A stretch of 64,000 nt of DNA from Sphingobacterium gobiense (lineage in GTDB: Bacteria; Bacteroidota; Bacteroidia; Sphingobacteriales; Sphingobacteriaceae). The DNA lies in NCBI RefSeq assembly GCF_002980575.1, contig NZ_PVBS01000002.1, forward strand, positions 1,054,001 to 1,118,000, given 5' to 3'. Below are positions 51,825 to 60,201 of this stretch, piece after piece (positions within the stretch are counted from its first letter, which is position 1; each line of letters starts with the position of its first letter). Below the pieces are notes generated by a model that did no database searches, was not told where the DNA came from, and worked only from the letters and a program-made list of their open reading frames with translations. The position numbers were made by a program, and so were the translations under genes.

Positions 51825-53725
51825 TGGAAAATAAAAGTCTAGGTATATTAAAGCAATATTGGGGTCATGAGACCTTTCGTCCGCTGCAGGAAGACATTAT
51901 AAATGCAGTGTTACAAGGTCGTGATACCTTGGCGTTAATGCCTACAGGCGGGGGAAAATCAATTTGTTTTCAAGTACCGGCACTTCAAATGGCAGGCATA
52001 TGTATTGTGGTGAGTCCCCTAATCGCTTTGATGAAAGATCAGGTCCAGAATCTGCGAAAAAGAGGTATTGAAGCGGTCGCTATTTTTTCGGGCATGTCTC
52101 ATAGAGAAGTTGATGTTGCATTGGATAATTGTGTTTACGGACGAATTAAGTTTCTTTATCTCGCCCCGGAACGTCTGTATAGTGATTTGGTAAAAGAACG
52201 GATACGCTATATGAAAGTAAGTCTTTTCGCCATCGATGAAGCACACTGTATTTCGCAGTGGGGGTATGATTTTCGTCCAGCTTATTTAGAGCTAGCAAAG
52301 TTGCGAGAGATTCATCCCAATACAGCCTTTTTGGCACTAACGGCTACAGCGACGCCGCGTGTCGTCCAAGACATCCAAGATAAGCTGGGGTTCGTCGGAG
52401 GACAAGTTTTTCGAAAGAGTTTCCGCAGAGAAAATTTAGCCTACATGGTCTTGGCAGAAGAGGATAAGATGGGACGGATGTTGCGCATGATACACAAGAT
52501 TGGGGGAGCGGGGGTGATTTACGTGCGTAATCGACGAGAGACACAAGAAGTAGCGCAATATTTAATTAATCACGGCATACCTGCGGACTTCTACCATGCC
52601 GGACTTGACTCACAAACCCGTTCACAAAAGCAGGATAGCTGGATGGAAAACCGCGTACGTGTTATTGTGGCTACCAATGCGTTTGGCATGGGGATAGACA
52701 AGTCGGATGTACGGTTTGTACTGCATTTAGATATTCCCGATTCGTTGGAAGCCTATTACCAAGAAGCAGGCCGGGCAGGCCGCGACGGAAAAAAAGCGTT
52801 TCCGGTGCTGATGTATCAACAGGCTGATCGCGAAAAATTGTGGGAGAATTTTATATCCAGCTTCCCGCCGATACCCTTCATACAACAGGTTTATCATCAC
52901 TTAGGAAATTATTTCCAAATTGCGTACGGTGCCGGAAAAGGGCTTTTCTTTGATTTTGATGTAGTCGATTTTTGTAAACGATATAAAATTGATGTTTTTC
53001 CAACGTTGAGTGCCTTGAAGTTCTTGGAAAGGGATGGATGGATTTCCTTATCTGAAGCCGTCTTTATCCCCTCCCGATTTAAATTTGAGATAGATTACCA
53101 AGAGTTGTATAAGTTTCAGGTGCAGTCAGCGAAGTATGACCTGCTCATCAAGCTTATTTTACGTACGACGGGCGGTGTATTTGATTTTTACGTAGCGTTG
53201 AACGAGTATGAACTGGCAAAGAAACTTAAAGTTTCTTATGATACAGTGGTCAATAGGTTGCAAGGTCTTCAGCAATTGGAAGTTGCTTCGTATCTTCCCA
53301 AGACGGATGCTCCACAACTTGAATTTCGTCAAGCACGTGTCGACTATAAGCACCTTTTTATCGATACTTCCTTTATTGAAGAGAGAAAGCATATTAAACA
53401 ACAACAAATAAAAGCTATTTATGCATATCTCGATGCGAAGGACTGTCGAAGTATAGCTTTGCAGACCTATTTTGGGGAAAAAGAAGAGACGTTTTGTGGT
53501 ATTTGTGATTTATGTCTGATCCGTCAGCATCGGCATGAAATACACGAAAAATTACAGGAAGAGATAAAGACAGCGTTGTTAGCAGGCGGAAAAGATGTGA
53601 AGCAGCTTGGTGATGAATTAACTTTTGGTGACGACGACACGAAGCTGCACGTGATCCGTTTGCTTCTAGATCAACAACAGATTATCTTACGTGATGGTTT
53701 GTATTATTGGAATAGTGATTTTTAG
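51824..53725 (+). CDS. recQ: RecQ family ATP-dependent DNA helicase
   Basis: 3'-5' DNA helicase for recombination and fork repair, 633 aa from the ATG at 51824; the frame is open from a TTG at 51809, but the ATG overlapping the comEC stop is preferred, with GGAGAAGAAG as a ribosome site. Motif I MPTGGGKSICFQ, DEAH in FAIDEAHCISQWG, and motifs V-VI NAFGMGIDKSDVRF and YYQEAGRAGRDG are intact. The zinc-binding region ends in CGICDLC with a matching upstream Cys (KDCRS). No HRDC domain follows. As the third gene after the barrel protein and comEC, it could process imported DNA. Confidence 0.93.
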   Translation: MENKSLGILKQYWGHETFRPLQEDIINAVLQGRDTLALMPTGGGKSICFQVPALQMAGICIVVSPLIALMKDQVQNLRKRGIEAVAIFSGMSHREVDVALDNCVYGRIKFLYLAPERLYSDLVKERIRYMKVSLFAIDEAHCISQWGYDFRPAYLELAKLREIHPNTAFLALTATATPRVVQDIQDKLGFVGGQVFRKSFRRENLAYMVLAEEDKMGRMLRMIHKIGGAGVIYVRNRRETQEVAQYLINHGIPADFYHAGLDSQTRSQKQDSWMENRVRVIVATNAFGMGIDKSDVRFVLHLDIPDSLEAYYQEAGRAGRDGKKAFPVLMYQQADREKLWENFISSFPPIPFIQQVYHHLGNYFQIAYGAGKGLFFDFDVVDFCKRYKIDVFPTLSALKFLERDGWISLSEAVFIPSRFKFEIDYQELYKFQVQSAKYDLLIKLILRTTGGVFDFYVALNEYELAKKLKVSYDTVVNRLQGLQQLEVASYLPKTDAPQLEFRQARVDYKHLFIDTSFIEERKHIKQQQIKAIYAYLDAKDCRSIALQTYFGEKEETFCGICDLCLIRQHRHEIHEKLQEEIKTALLAGGKDVKQLGDELTFGDDDTKLHVIRLLLDQQQIILRDGLYYWNSDF

Positions 53726-53748
53726 GGCAGGGATGAACCCGGCCCTAA
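53722..53748. terminator. Weak hairpin between convergent recQ and SGNH genes
   Basis: TTAGGGC (53722-53728) pairs with GCCCTAA (53742-53748); an inner GGG/CCC adds stability. No long T-run on either strand, so termination is uncertain. Confidence 0.4.
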
Positions 53749-53753
53749 GATTA

Positions 53754-54506
53754 TTATTTAATCAAGCTTAGCCATGCTTCTGCCATGAGATTTGCGCCCG
53801 CCAAAGAAGTATGTACACCGTCTGTTGTCCAATAATCGCCAGCACCACGGGTTGCGGCTTTGTCAAACACCGATTGGTAGGGCAGAAACGTTGCATTATA
53901 CTCTTTTGCTATTTCTCTCGCGGCTTGTTGATAACCTAGAAAGTCAGGATACCATACATTCGTTACGTGTTTTACATCTTTCACACCGAATGGTTCGCCA
54001 ATAATCAGTTTAACTTGTGGAAGATGTTTTAAAGTCGTATCCAACAATTGTTGATATTGTTGTTTATATTGTTGCGGCGTATTTTGAGCGCCTCTATCGA
54101 TGGTGCGCCAAAAATCGTTTACGCCGATCAGGATGCTTAATATTGTCGGTCGGAGCTGAAGCGTATCGGTGTCCCATCTGTCGATAAGGTCTGGAACTCT
54201 ATTTCCGCTGATGCCCCGGTTATAAACCTGAATATTTTTATCAGCATATGTATTGAGTAGCGTGGCGCCAGCCATCATCGCATACCCGTGACCAAAAGCA
54301 GCGGTATCGTTTGGTTTTAAGTTATCTCGTTTGCGTCCGGCATCCGTAATTGAATCGCCTTGAAATAAGATGATATCATTTTGTTGTATACGTAACTTAC
54401 TACCTTTCGCTAGGTTGTTTTCTGCTGCAAATAATGCCTGTGTGCCTATAGTGGCGGCTCCTAAGGTAAGGAGGCTTTTCGTTAAAAATTTTCTTCTGGT
54501 TTCCAT
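53754..54506 (-). CDS. Exported SGNH/GDSL hydrolase with Tat-type signal
   Basis: A 250-residue esterase-like enzyme. The N-terminus has a twin-arginine signal (METRRKFLTKSLLTLGAATIG). The four SGNH blocks are present: GDSIT (nucleophile Ser), SGNRVPDL, GVNDFW and the C-terminal DGVHTS with the Asp-His pair. It probably deacetylates or de-esterifies a carbohydrate in the periplasm, though the substrate cannot be read. It lies 35 bp after the aminotransferase on the same strand. Confidence 0.9.
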   Translation of the reverse strand: METRRKFLTKSLLTLGAATIGTQALFAAENNLAKGSKLRIQQNDIILFQGDSITDAGRKRDNLKPNDTAAFGHGYAMMAGATLLNTYADKNIQVYNRGISGNRVPDLIDRWDTDTLQLRPTILSILIGVNDFWRTIDRGAQNTPQQYKQQYQQLLDTTLKHLPQVKLIIGEPFGVKDVKHVTNVWYPDFLGYQQAAREIAKEYNATFLPYQSVFDKAATRGAGDYWTTDGVHTSLAGANLMAEAWLSLIK

Positions 54507-54541
54507 ATAAAGTGAAGGTTTATAAAACCAAGTTAGTCTTT

Positions 54542-55729
54542 TTAAGCGTGTTTTTCAATACCTTGTCGAATTATTTCACAAGCATGTCTTATTTCGGTTT
54601 CCGATATCGTAAGTGGTGGGGCTATTCGTAAGGCGGTTTCACAGTGTAAATACCAATCGATCATCACAGCGTGCTCAGCACAAAAGCTGCTTACTTGATA
54701 TACTTGTTCAAAGGTTTCCAATTGTAGGCACATCATCAATCCCATTCCTCTAATCTCTTTTATTTTAGGATGATTCAATTCCTTACGGAACAAAGCAGCC
54801 TTTGTTTCCACTGTATCCAGCAGGTTTTCATTTTGGATGACCTGCAAAGAAGCTAATGCAGCAGCGCAACTTACAGGATGTCCCCCGAAAGTGGTAATAT
54901 GTCCTAACATCGGGTTGTCTTTGATGACATCCATAATCTCCTTTCGTGCAACGAATGCACCGAGTGGCATACCACCCCCGATACCTTTTGCTAACATCAA
55001 AACATCTGGGACGATTCCAAAATGTTCAAAGGCAAACAGCTTTCCCGTTCTTCCGAAGCCAGTTTGTATTTCATCAAAAATCAGAATTGCACCCGTCTCG
55101 TCGCACTTTATGCGGAGAGCCTGCATAAATTCGGTAGACGGAACACGCACGCCTGCCTCTCCTTGGATAGCTTCCACAATAACCGCTGCGGTTTGGTTTG
55201 TGATGCTATCTAAACTACTTATATTGTTGAACTTGATAAATTCTATTTCGGGGAGTAGGGGGGCGTATGCTTCCTGGTACGCAGGGTTGCCGATTAAACT
55301 TAAAGCCCCCTGGGTGCTTCCATGATAAGCTTTTTCAGCCGCGATAATTTGCCGACGTCCTGTATACTTTTTTGCAATTTTCATGGAACCCTCAACGGCC
55401 TCTGTGCCACTGTTCGTCAGGTAAACGGCGCCGAACGAGGAAGGAAGGGTTGCTAATAATTCGGTGGCAAACTGTACCTGCGGTGCTTGGACAAATTCGC
55501 CATACACCGTGACATGGAGGTACTTCTCCAATTGCTGTTGAATAGCCATTAATACTTTGGGATGCCGATGTCCGATGTTACTGACGTTAAAACCGGATAC
55601 AAGATCCATATAACGTTCTCCGTTAGCTCCATATAGATAGATTCCCTCTGCTTTTACGATTTCAAATAATCGGGGGGAGGAAGAGGTTTGGGCAGTATTT
55701 TTAAGAAAGAGTTCTCTATTGCTAATCAT
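54542..55729 (-). CDS. Class III PLP aminotransferase (acetylornithine/ornithine type)
   Basis: A 395-residue omega-aminotransferase. YLYGANGERYMDLVSGFNVSNIGHRHP, TNSGTEAVEGSMKIAKKYTGR, the IFDEIQTGFGRTGKLFAFEH PLP-binding Asp region and the Schiff-base Lys in LMLAKGIGGGMPLGA are all conserved. Closest resemblance is to acetylornithine/ornithine/4-aminobutyrate aminotransferases, but no arginine or GABA genes are near, so the substrate is open. It lies between the Spy-like gene and the SGNH hydrolase. Confidence 0.88.
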   Translation of the reverse strand: MISNRELFLKNTAQTSSSPRLFEIVKAEGIYLYGANGERYMDLVSGFNVSNIGHRHPKVLMAIQQQLEKYLHVTVYGEFVQAPQVQFATELLATLPSSFGAVYLTNSGTEAVEGSMKIAKKYTGRRQIIAAEKAYHGSTQGALSLIGNPAYQEAYAPLLPEIEFIKFNNISSLDSITNQTAAVIVEAIQGEAGVRVPSTEFMQALRIKCDETGAILIFDEIQTGFGRTGKLFAFEHFGIVPDVLMLAKGIGGGMPLGAFVARKEIMDVIKDNPMLGHITTFGGHPVSCAAALASLQVIQNENLLDTVETKAALFRKELNHPKIKEIRGMGLMMCLQLETFEQVYQVSSFCAEHAVMIDWYLHCETALRIAPPLTISETEIRHACEIIRQGIEKHA

Positions 55730-55835
55730 TTTTTAGTTGACAGGTAATCAAACAAGATGAGTGACCAGTAAACATGTATGAGTAACCAGCGATGGTTGTT
55801 TTGTTACTTCGTCACTGATTACTCCGTCATTTTAA

Positions 55836-56288
55836 TCAACGGTTTCTTCTTTGCAATTCTTTGTAAAGCAATTCACGGAAACTTTGTTCAACTTCGAAGA
55901 ACTGCGAAGCCCTTGCTGAACCGATTACTTCAGCAAACTTTTTTCGATATTCTTTTTTAATCTCTAGCTCTTTGGCGTCGTAAGAGAGTACATCCCGCTT
56001 TTTCGATCTATCGGACCTGTTAAAGGAGTTTACTCCCCTCGGAGAAGGGCTTTCGGTATTTTCTTTTTTCTGCGATCGAATGGTCCAAACGTCTTTACTA
56101 TATTGATTATATATAGGAAAGAAACGCTGCGCCTCAGCAGGGGTTAAGTTAAGCTCTTTCGTGATATAAGCAATTTTTTCGCTCTCAATCGCTGCAAATC
56201 GTTTGGAATCCCGAGGCTGTGCACTCGCTGACAAGATACAAAATATAACTGCACCGATCGTGACAAATAAATGTTTAAAACGTAACAT
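55836..56288 (-). CDS. Spy/CpxP-like small periplasmic protein
   Basis: A 150-residue exported protein: signal peptide to about residue 23 (SASAQ). LNLTPAEAQRFFPIYNQYSKDVWTI corresponds to the LTxxQ helix of the Spy/CpxP group, and the rest is highly charged and helical. Proteins of this kind often follow a sigma/anti-sigma pair in Bacteroidota and may act as envelope chaperones or sensors. The gene overlaps the anti-sigma-like gene by 1 bp (TAATG). Confidence 0.7.
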   Translation of the reverse strand: MLRFKHLFVTIGAVIFCILSASAQPRDSKRFAAIESEKIAYITKELNLTPAEAQRFFPIYNQYSKDVWTIRSQKKENTESPSPRGVNSFNRSDRSKKRDVLSYDAKELEIKKEYRKKFAEVIGSARASQFFEVEQSFRELLYKELQRRNR

Positions 56289-57013
56289 TATAACGCATAA
56301 TTTAAATAGTCTTCAATATCATTTTCCTTTACATGCGTACAAACCCCGCCAGCGTCATGAGAATGATCTATGCATTCCATAATATAAAGAATATCATGAC
56401 TGTCATTCAAAGCACTTAGATAGTGAATGATCTCGTCATCGGGAATAGAAGACAGATGTGATTCATAGAAACTTTCTTCAACTTCACGGTCTATACTATT
56501 GTAGGAAGCAACTCCGATCACTAAAGCCGCACAAGCTGCTGCCACATACTGAATCCATTTGTTGGAATTCAGCCTTCGCACCATTGTTTTTTTTCTTTCT
56601 TTGCTCGCTGTCTGCGCAAGAATCTTATCCTTCAGTATCCCAGTATAACCATCCGGAATCGTAAAGCCATCAGTAGCTATCCGTTCTTTTAGCTTATCTT
56701 CAAATACTGTGGTTTGAATACGCTCAGATAGGTTCTCAAAATAGCCTGCCGGAACATCTAACGCTTCTTGTTTCGCGACGGCCTCTATGCTAGTCTGGGA
56801 AAGGATCTTATCCGATAAAGTTTCAAAGTATCCTGGAGGAACCTCCCACTCTCCTTGTACAACATTTTTATACTGCTCCATTTTGACGTGGAACTGTATG
56901 TTGTCTGTTAACTGAGAAAAGTAGGATTCGGGTACCATAAAGGGATTTATACGTAATGATCCCGGTAGGTTTAAACCATCCATTCCATCGTAATATGTAT
57001 TATCTTCCTTCAT
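56288..57013 (-). CDS. Anti-sigma-like membrane protein with VPxxYF repeats
   Basis: About 241 residues from the ATG at 57013 (a GTG two codons earlier is possible). The N-terminal half has four spaced copies of a short pattern: VPESYFSQL, VPPGYFETL, VPAGYFENL and IPDGYTGIL, each followed by a helix ending in I(Q/L). A single membrane span (IQYVAAACAALVIGVASY) separates this cytoplasmic part from an acidic outer domain. It follows an ECF sigma factor gene by 35 bp, so it probably holds that sigma factor inactive; no classical zinc anti-sigma motif is present. Confidence 0.72.
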   Translation of the reverse strand: MKEDNTYYDGMDGLNLPGSLRINPFMVPESYFSQLTDNIQFHVKMEQYKNVVQGEWEVPPGYFETLSDKILSQTSIEAVAKQEALDVPAGYFENLSERIQTTVFEDKLKERIATDGFTIPDGYTGILKDKILAQTASKERKKTMVRRLNSNKWIQYVAAACAALVIGVASYNSIDREVEESFYESHLSSIPDDEIIHYLSALNDSHDILYIMECIDHSHDAGGVCTHVKENDIEDYLNYAL

Positions 57014-57048
57014 AGTCACTTGTTTAGAGTCGAAAAGCCTGTTAGGGT

Positions 57049-57594
57049 TTAATCGTGTGATGTAAAAAAGTGCTCTATTTTTTTAACTGCCAGATGATAA
57101 GAGGCTTTTAGTGCTCCGACACTGGTGCCAAGAATCTCCGATATTTCATCGTATTTGAGATCCTCAAAATACTTCATATTAAATACCAATCGCTGTTTAT
57201 CAGGAAGCGTCAAAAGTGCCTGTTGCAATTTCATTTGTGCTTGGTCACCGTTAAAATAGCTTCCTTCTGTTAACGTTTCTGCTAGATAAGCAGAGCTGTC
57301 GTCGTCCAACGACATGCTCTGCTTTTGTTTTTTTCTATTTAGAAAAGTGATACATTCATTCGTAGCTATGCGATATAGCCACGTATAAAGTTGGGAATCT
57401 TCCCGAAATTTTTCAAGGTTTCGCCAAACTTTGATGAATATATCCTGCACGACATCATCTGCATCGTTATGGTCAATAACCATCCGGCGGACGTGCCAAT
57501 ATATTTTTTGTTGGTATTTTTTGAGCAAATAGCCAAACGCCTCTTCGCGTGTGCTTTCATCAGCAAATTTTGATATAATTAAGGCGTCTTCCAT
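57049..57594 (-). CDS. ECF sigma factor
   Basis: A 181-residue extracytoplasmic function sigma factor. Region 2 (about 15-90) has DADDVVQDIFIKVWRNLEKFRE and the WLYRIATNECITFLNR helix; region 4 (about 125-175) has LPDKQRLVFNMKYFEDLKYDEISEILGTSVGALKASYHLAVKKIE. It is followed by the VPxxYF-repeat membrane protein and the Spy-like gene, a probable envelope stress module. It starts 13 bp after the transketolase C-terminal subunit gene on the same strand. Confidence 0.94.
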   Translation of the reverse strand: MEDALIISKFADESTREEAFGYLLKKYQQKIYWHVRRMVIDHNDADDVVQDIFIKVWRNLEKFREDSQLYTWLYRIATNECITFLNRKKQKQSMSLDDDSSAYLAETLTEGSYFNGDQAQMKLQQALLTLPDKQRLVFNMKYFEDLKYDEISEILGTSVGALKASYHLAVKKIEHFFTSHD

Positions 57595-57607
57595 TTGTTC
57601 TCCGTAA

Positions 57608-58561
57608 CTATTTTCTAGTGATTACCTTTCTTGCTGCTGCTACGATCGAAGCTGCATTAAGTCCGTATTTCTCCATCAGTTGTGCCGGCTTTCCTGATTC
57701 GCCAAAGCTATCATTAACCGCAACAAATTCTTGAGGAGTAGGTCTCTTCGTTGCCAAAAGCTGCGCGACACTATCCCCCAGACCACCTAAACGGTTGTGT
57801 TCTTCGGCGGTAACCACACAGCCTGTTTTACTAACCGAATTCAAGACGGCTTCCTCATCCAAGGGTTTAATTGTGTGGATATTGATAATCTCCGCGTTAA
57901 TACCTAGCTTTTCTAATTCTTCACCTGCTTGGATGGCCTCCCAGACCAAATGTCCTGTAGCGATAATCGTCACGTCTGTACCTTCGTTTAACATGACGGC
58001 CTTTCCGATTTCAAAGACTTGGTCGGACGGTGTGAAATTAGGTACAACAGGACGCCCAAAACGTAGGTAAGCAGGTCCCACGTGATTGACCAGGGCTAGC
58101 GTAGCCGCTTTTGTTTGGTTAAAATCGCAAGGGTTGATAACCGTCATTCCCGGAAGCATCTTCATCAATCCGATATCTTCCAGTATCTGATGTGTTGCGC
58201 CATCTTCTCCTAACGTTAATCCGGCATGCGAAGCACATATCTTCACATTTTTATCTGAGTAGGCGATGGATTGTCTAATCTGATCGTATACGCGACCTGT
58301 TGAAAAGTTGGCAAACGTACCTGTAAAAGGAATCTTGCCACCTATGGTCAAGCCAGCCGCGATGCCCATCATATTGGCTTCGGCGATTCCGATCTGAAAG
58401 AAACGTTCCGGAAACTCCTTAATGAAGTCGTTCATCTTTAGTGACCCGATCAAATCGGCGCAAAGTGCCACAACCTTATCATTCTGTCTCCCTGCCTCCA
58501 ATAGACCGGCACCGAAACCGGAACGGGTATCTTTCGATTCTGTATAAGTATATTTTTTCAT
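57608..58561 (-). CDS. Transketolase, C-terminal subunit
   Basis: Second half of a split transketolase, 317 aa, carrying the pyrimidine-binding and C-terminal domains. FQIGIAEANMMGIAAGLTIGGKIPFTGTFANF contains the Glu that activates thiamine diphosphate, and ICASHAGLTLGEDGATHQILEDIGLM holds substrate His residues. It works as a heteromer with the N-terminal subunit encoded 30 bp upstream in the non-oxidative pentose phosphate pathway, supplying ribose phosphate for PRPP. Confidence 0.95.
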   Translation of the reverse strand: MKKYTYTESKDTRSGFGAGLLEAGRQNDKVVALCADLIGSLKMNDFIKEFPERFFQIGIAEANMMGIAAGLTIGGKIPFTGTFANFSTGRVYDQIRQSIAYSDKNVKICASHAGLTLGEDGATHQILEDIGLMKMLPGMTVINPCDFNQTKAATLALVNHVGPAYLRFGRPVVPNFTPSDQVFEIGKAVMLNEGTDVTIIATGHLVWEAIQAGEELEKLGINAEIINIHTIKPLDEEAVLNSVSKTGCVVTAEEHNRLGGLGDSVAQLLATKRPTPQEFVAVNDSFGESGKPAQLMEKYGLNAASIVAAARKVITRK

Positions 58562-58591
58562 TTCTTAGTATCGTCTCCTGTCTAACATCTA

Positions 58592-59440
58592 TTAATAATC
58601 TCCTAAGGTTTCCGCATTTTGTGCCAATGCAGACGCTAGCTGTTCGTCGTTAGGGGCAATACCATGCCATTTGTGCGATCCCATCATAAAATCTACACCT
58701 TTACCCATTTCCGTGTGTAGTAGTATCATGACAGGTTTGCCCTTTCCTGTGCGTGATTTAGCTTCGTCTAAACCTTGTATAACGGCAGCCATGTTATTTC
58801 CCTGCTCTACTTCCATCACATCCCAGCCGAAAGCTTCCCATTTTGCGCGGAGGTTTCCTAAGGACAAAACGTCCTTTGTCGCACCATCAATCTGCGCACC
58901 ATTGTAATCGATGGCAGCAATAATATTGTCCATTTTGTTGTGGGGGGCATACATCGCCGCTTCCCAAACCTGTCCTTCCTGTAGCTCGCCATCGCCCATC
59001 ATTACATAAACTAAATTATCGTCTTGATTCAATTTCTTCGCCTGCGCAGCACCGATAGCAACTGATAGACCTTGTCCTAACGAGCCCGAAGCGATACGGA
59101 TGCCCGGTAGCCCTTCGTGTGTGGTGGGGTGACCTTGAAGACGTGAATCAATTTTTCTGAACGTAGCAAGTTCACTCACAGGGAAGTATCCCGCACGGGC
59201 CAGTGTACTATAGAAAACGGGAGAAATGTGTCCGTTCGATAAGAAAAATAAATCTTCTCCGATGCCGTCCATATTAAAGGAAGGATCATTTTTCATCGCG
59301 TAAAAGTACAACGCTACAAAATAATCCGTACAACCAAGCGAACCTCCCGGGTGACCCGATTGGCAAGCATGTACCATACGAACGATGTCACGTCTTACCT
59401 GTGAAGCAATCTGTTCTAGTTTGTTGATATCTGCACTCAT
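58592..59440 (-). CDS. Transketolase, N-terminal subunit
   Basis: First half of the split enzyme, 282 aa, with the thiamine diphosphate binding domain: CQSGHPGGSLGCTDYFVALYF, and the TPP motif GDGELQEGQVWEAAMYAPHNKMDNIIAAIDYN. SGSLGQGLSVAIGAA binds substrate. It leads the run tktN-tktC-sigma-anti-sigma-Spy. Split transketolases occur widely in Bacteroidota and Firmicutes. Confidence 0.95.
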   Translation of the reverse strand: MSADINKLEQIASQVRRDIVRMVHACQSGHPGGSLGCTDYFVALYFYAMKNDPSFNMDGIGEDLFFLSNGHISPVFYSTLARAGYFPVSELATFRKIDSRLQGHPTTHEGLPGIRIASGSLGQGLSVAIGAAQAKKLNQDDNLVYVMMGDGELQEGQVWEAAMYAPHNKMDNIIAAIDYNGAQIDGATKDVLSLGNLRAKWEAFGWDVMEVEQGNNMAAVIQGLDEAKSRTGKGKPVMILLHTEMGKGVDFMMGSHKWHGIAPNDEQLASALAQNAETLGDY

Positions 59441-59518
59441 TTTTGAAATATAATGTTTCGGTTATTTTGGCTATAAAGTTAATGATTTTTAGTAGAGTAG
59501 CTGATAAAAAGCACAACT

Positions 59519-59552
59519 AAAAAAGGGAAGATTATACAATCTTCCCTTTTTT
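59519..59552 (-). terminator. Terminator between nfu and transketolase genes
   Basis: Stem AAAAAAGGGAAGATT/AATCTTCCCTTTTTT (15 bp) with loop ATAC, 18 bp beyond the Nfu gene stop on the minus strand; followed by more A/T-rich sequence. It separates Nfu from the transketolase unit. Confidence 0.88.
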
Positions 59553-59570
59553 TTACTTTTTTATTTTGGG

Positions 59571-60125
59571 TTACAGGGCTTCAGCGACCACTTCTTCCAC
59601 CTCTGGTACCATTCTTTTCAACAATCCCTCAATACCAGCTTTTAAGGTAATGGTAGATGAAGGGCAGCCACTACAAGAACCTCGTAATTCTACGGTGACC
59701 ACGCCGTTATCAAATGATCTGTATGCGATAGCCCCCCCGTCCTGTTCTACTGCTGGGCGAACGTAGTCGTGCAAAACCTGCTGAATTTTTACTTCGATCT
59801 CCGTGCCTTCGAAGTTTACCTCCTCGGAGTGCTCGATTGGCTTAACTGCTAGTTCCGATTCCACTGCGCCTTTTACAAAGTCTTTTAATAATGGCTCGAT
59901 ATCAGACCATTCGACTCCTTCGCTTTTTGTAACGGTTACAAAGTTACTCGCAAAAAAGACGCCTTCTACAAAGTTGAATTTGAACAACTCTCTGGCGAAA
60001 TCGGATTCTTGTGCTTTCTCCCGGTCAGGATAATCCAAACTACCGTTAATCAATAATTTATTGACCAAGAACTTCATGGTAGAAGGGTTAGGAGTCGATT
60101 CTGTATATACGTTAATTGTTGCCAT
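59571..60125 (-). CDS. NifU-family Fe-S scaffold protein (Nfu)
   Basis: A 184-residue carrier from the ATG at 60125 (ATINVYTESTPNPSTMKF), preferred over the longer frame start at 60155. The N-terminal Nfu_N domain (1-85) leads to the C-terminal NifU domain with the cluster-binding motif SCSGCPSS and the VRPAVEQDGGAI start. It transfers [4Fe-4S] clusters to client enzymes. It is a single-gene unit with a strong terminator downstream. Two overlapping leftward TAnnTTTG boxes lie at 60153-60160 and 60164-60171. Confidence 0.94.
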   Translation of the reverse strand: MATINVYTESTPNPSTMKFLVNKLLINGSLDYPDREKAQESDFARELFKFNFVEGVFFASNFVTVTKSEGVEWSDIEPLLKDFVKGAVESELAVKPIEHSEEVNFEGTEIEVKIQQVLHDYVRPAVEQDGGAIAYRSFDNGVVTVELRGSCSGCPSSTITLKAGIEGLLKRMVPEVEEVVAEAL

Positions 60126-60152
60126 ATTTTTTTGTAATCTACTTATAGTTGA

Positions 60153-60199
60153 CAAATATACGCCAAAAATATGCCAATGCAGGTCATTTTGACGTCAAA
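60153..60199 (-). promoter_or_regulatory. Candidate nfu promoter region with two -7 boxes
   Basis: TATATTTG (60153-60160, 27 bp before the ATG) and TATTTTTG (60164-60171). A TTTG at 60196-60199 gives a 24-bp spacer for the second box, slightly long. Confidence 0.42.
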
Positions 60200-60201
60200 G
60201 C

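Noticed and set aside
54837..55325. 162-codon open frame opposite the class III aminotransferase
   Set aside because: Lies over the conserved PLP-binding region of the real gene and has no family similarity.
55758..55789. Direct repeat TGAGTrACCAG (two copies, 21 bp apart) between aminotransferase and Spy-like genes
   Set aside because: Only two 11-mers with one mismatch in a short gap; could be chance and no structure links it to either gene.
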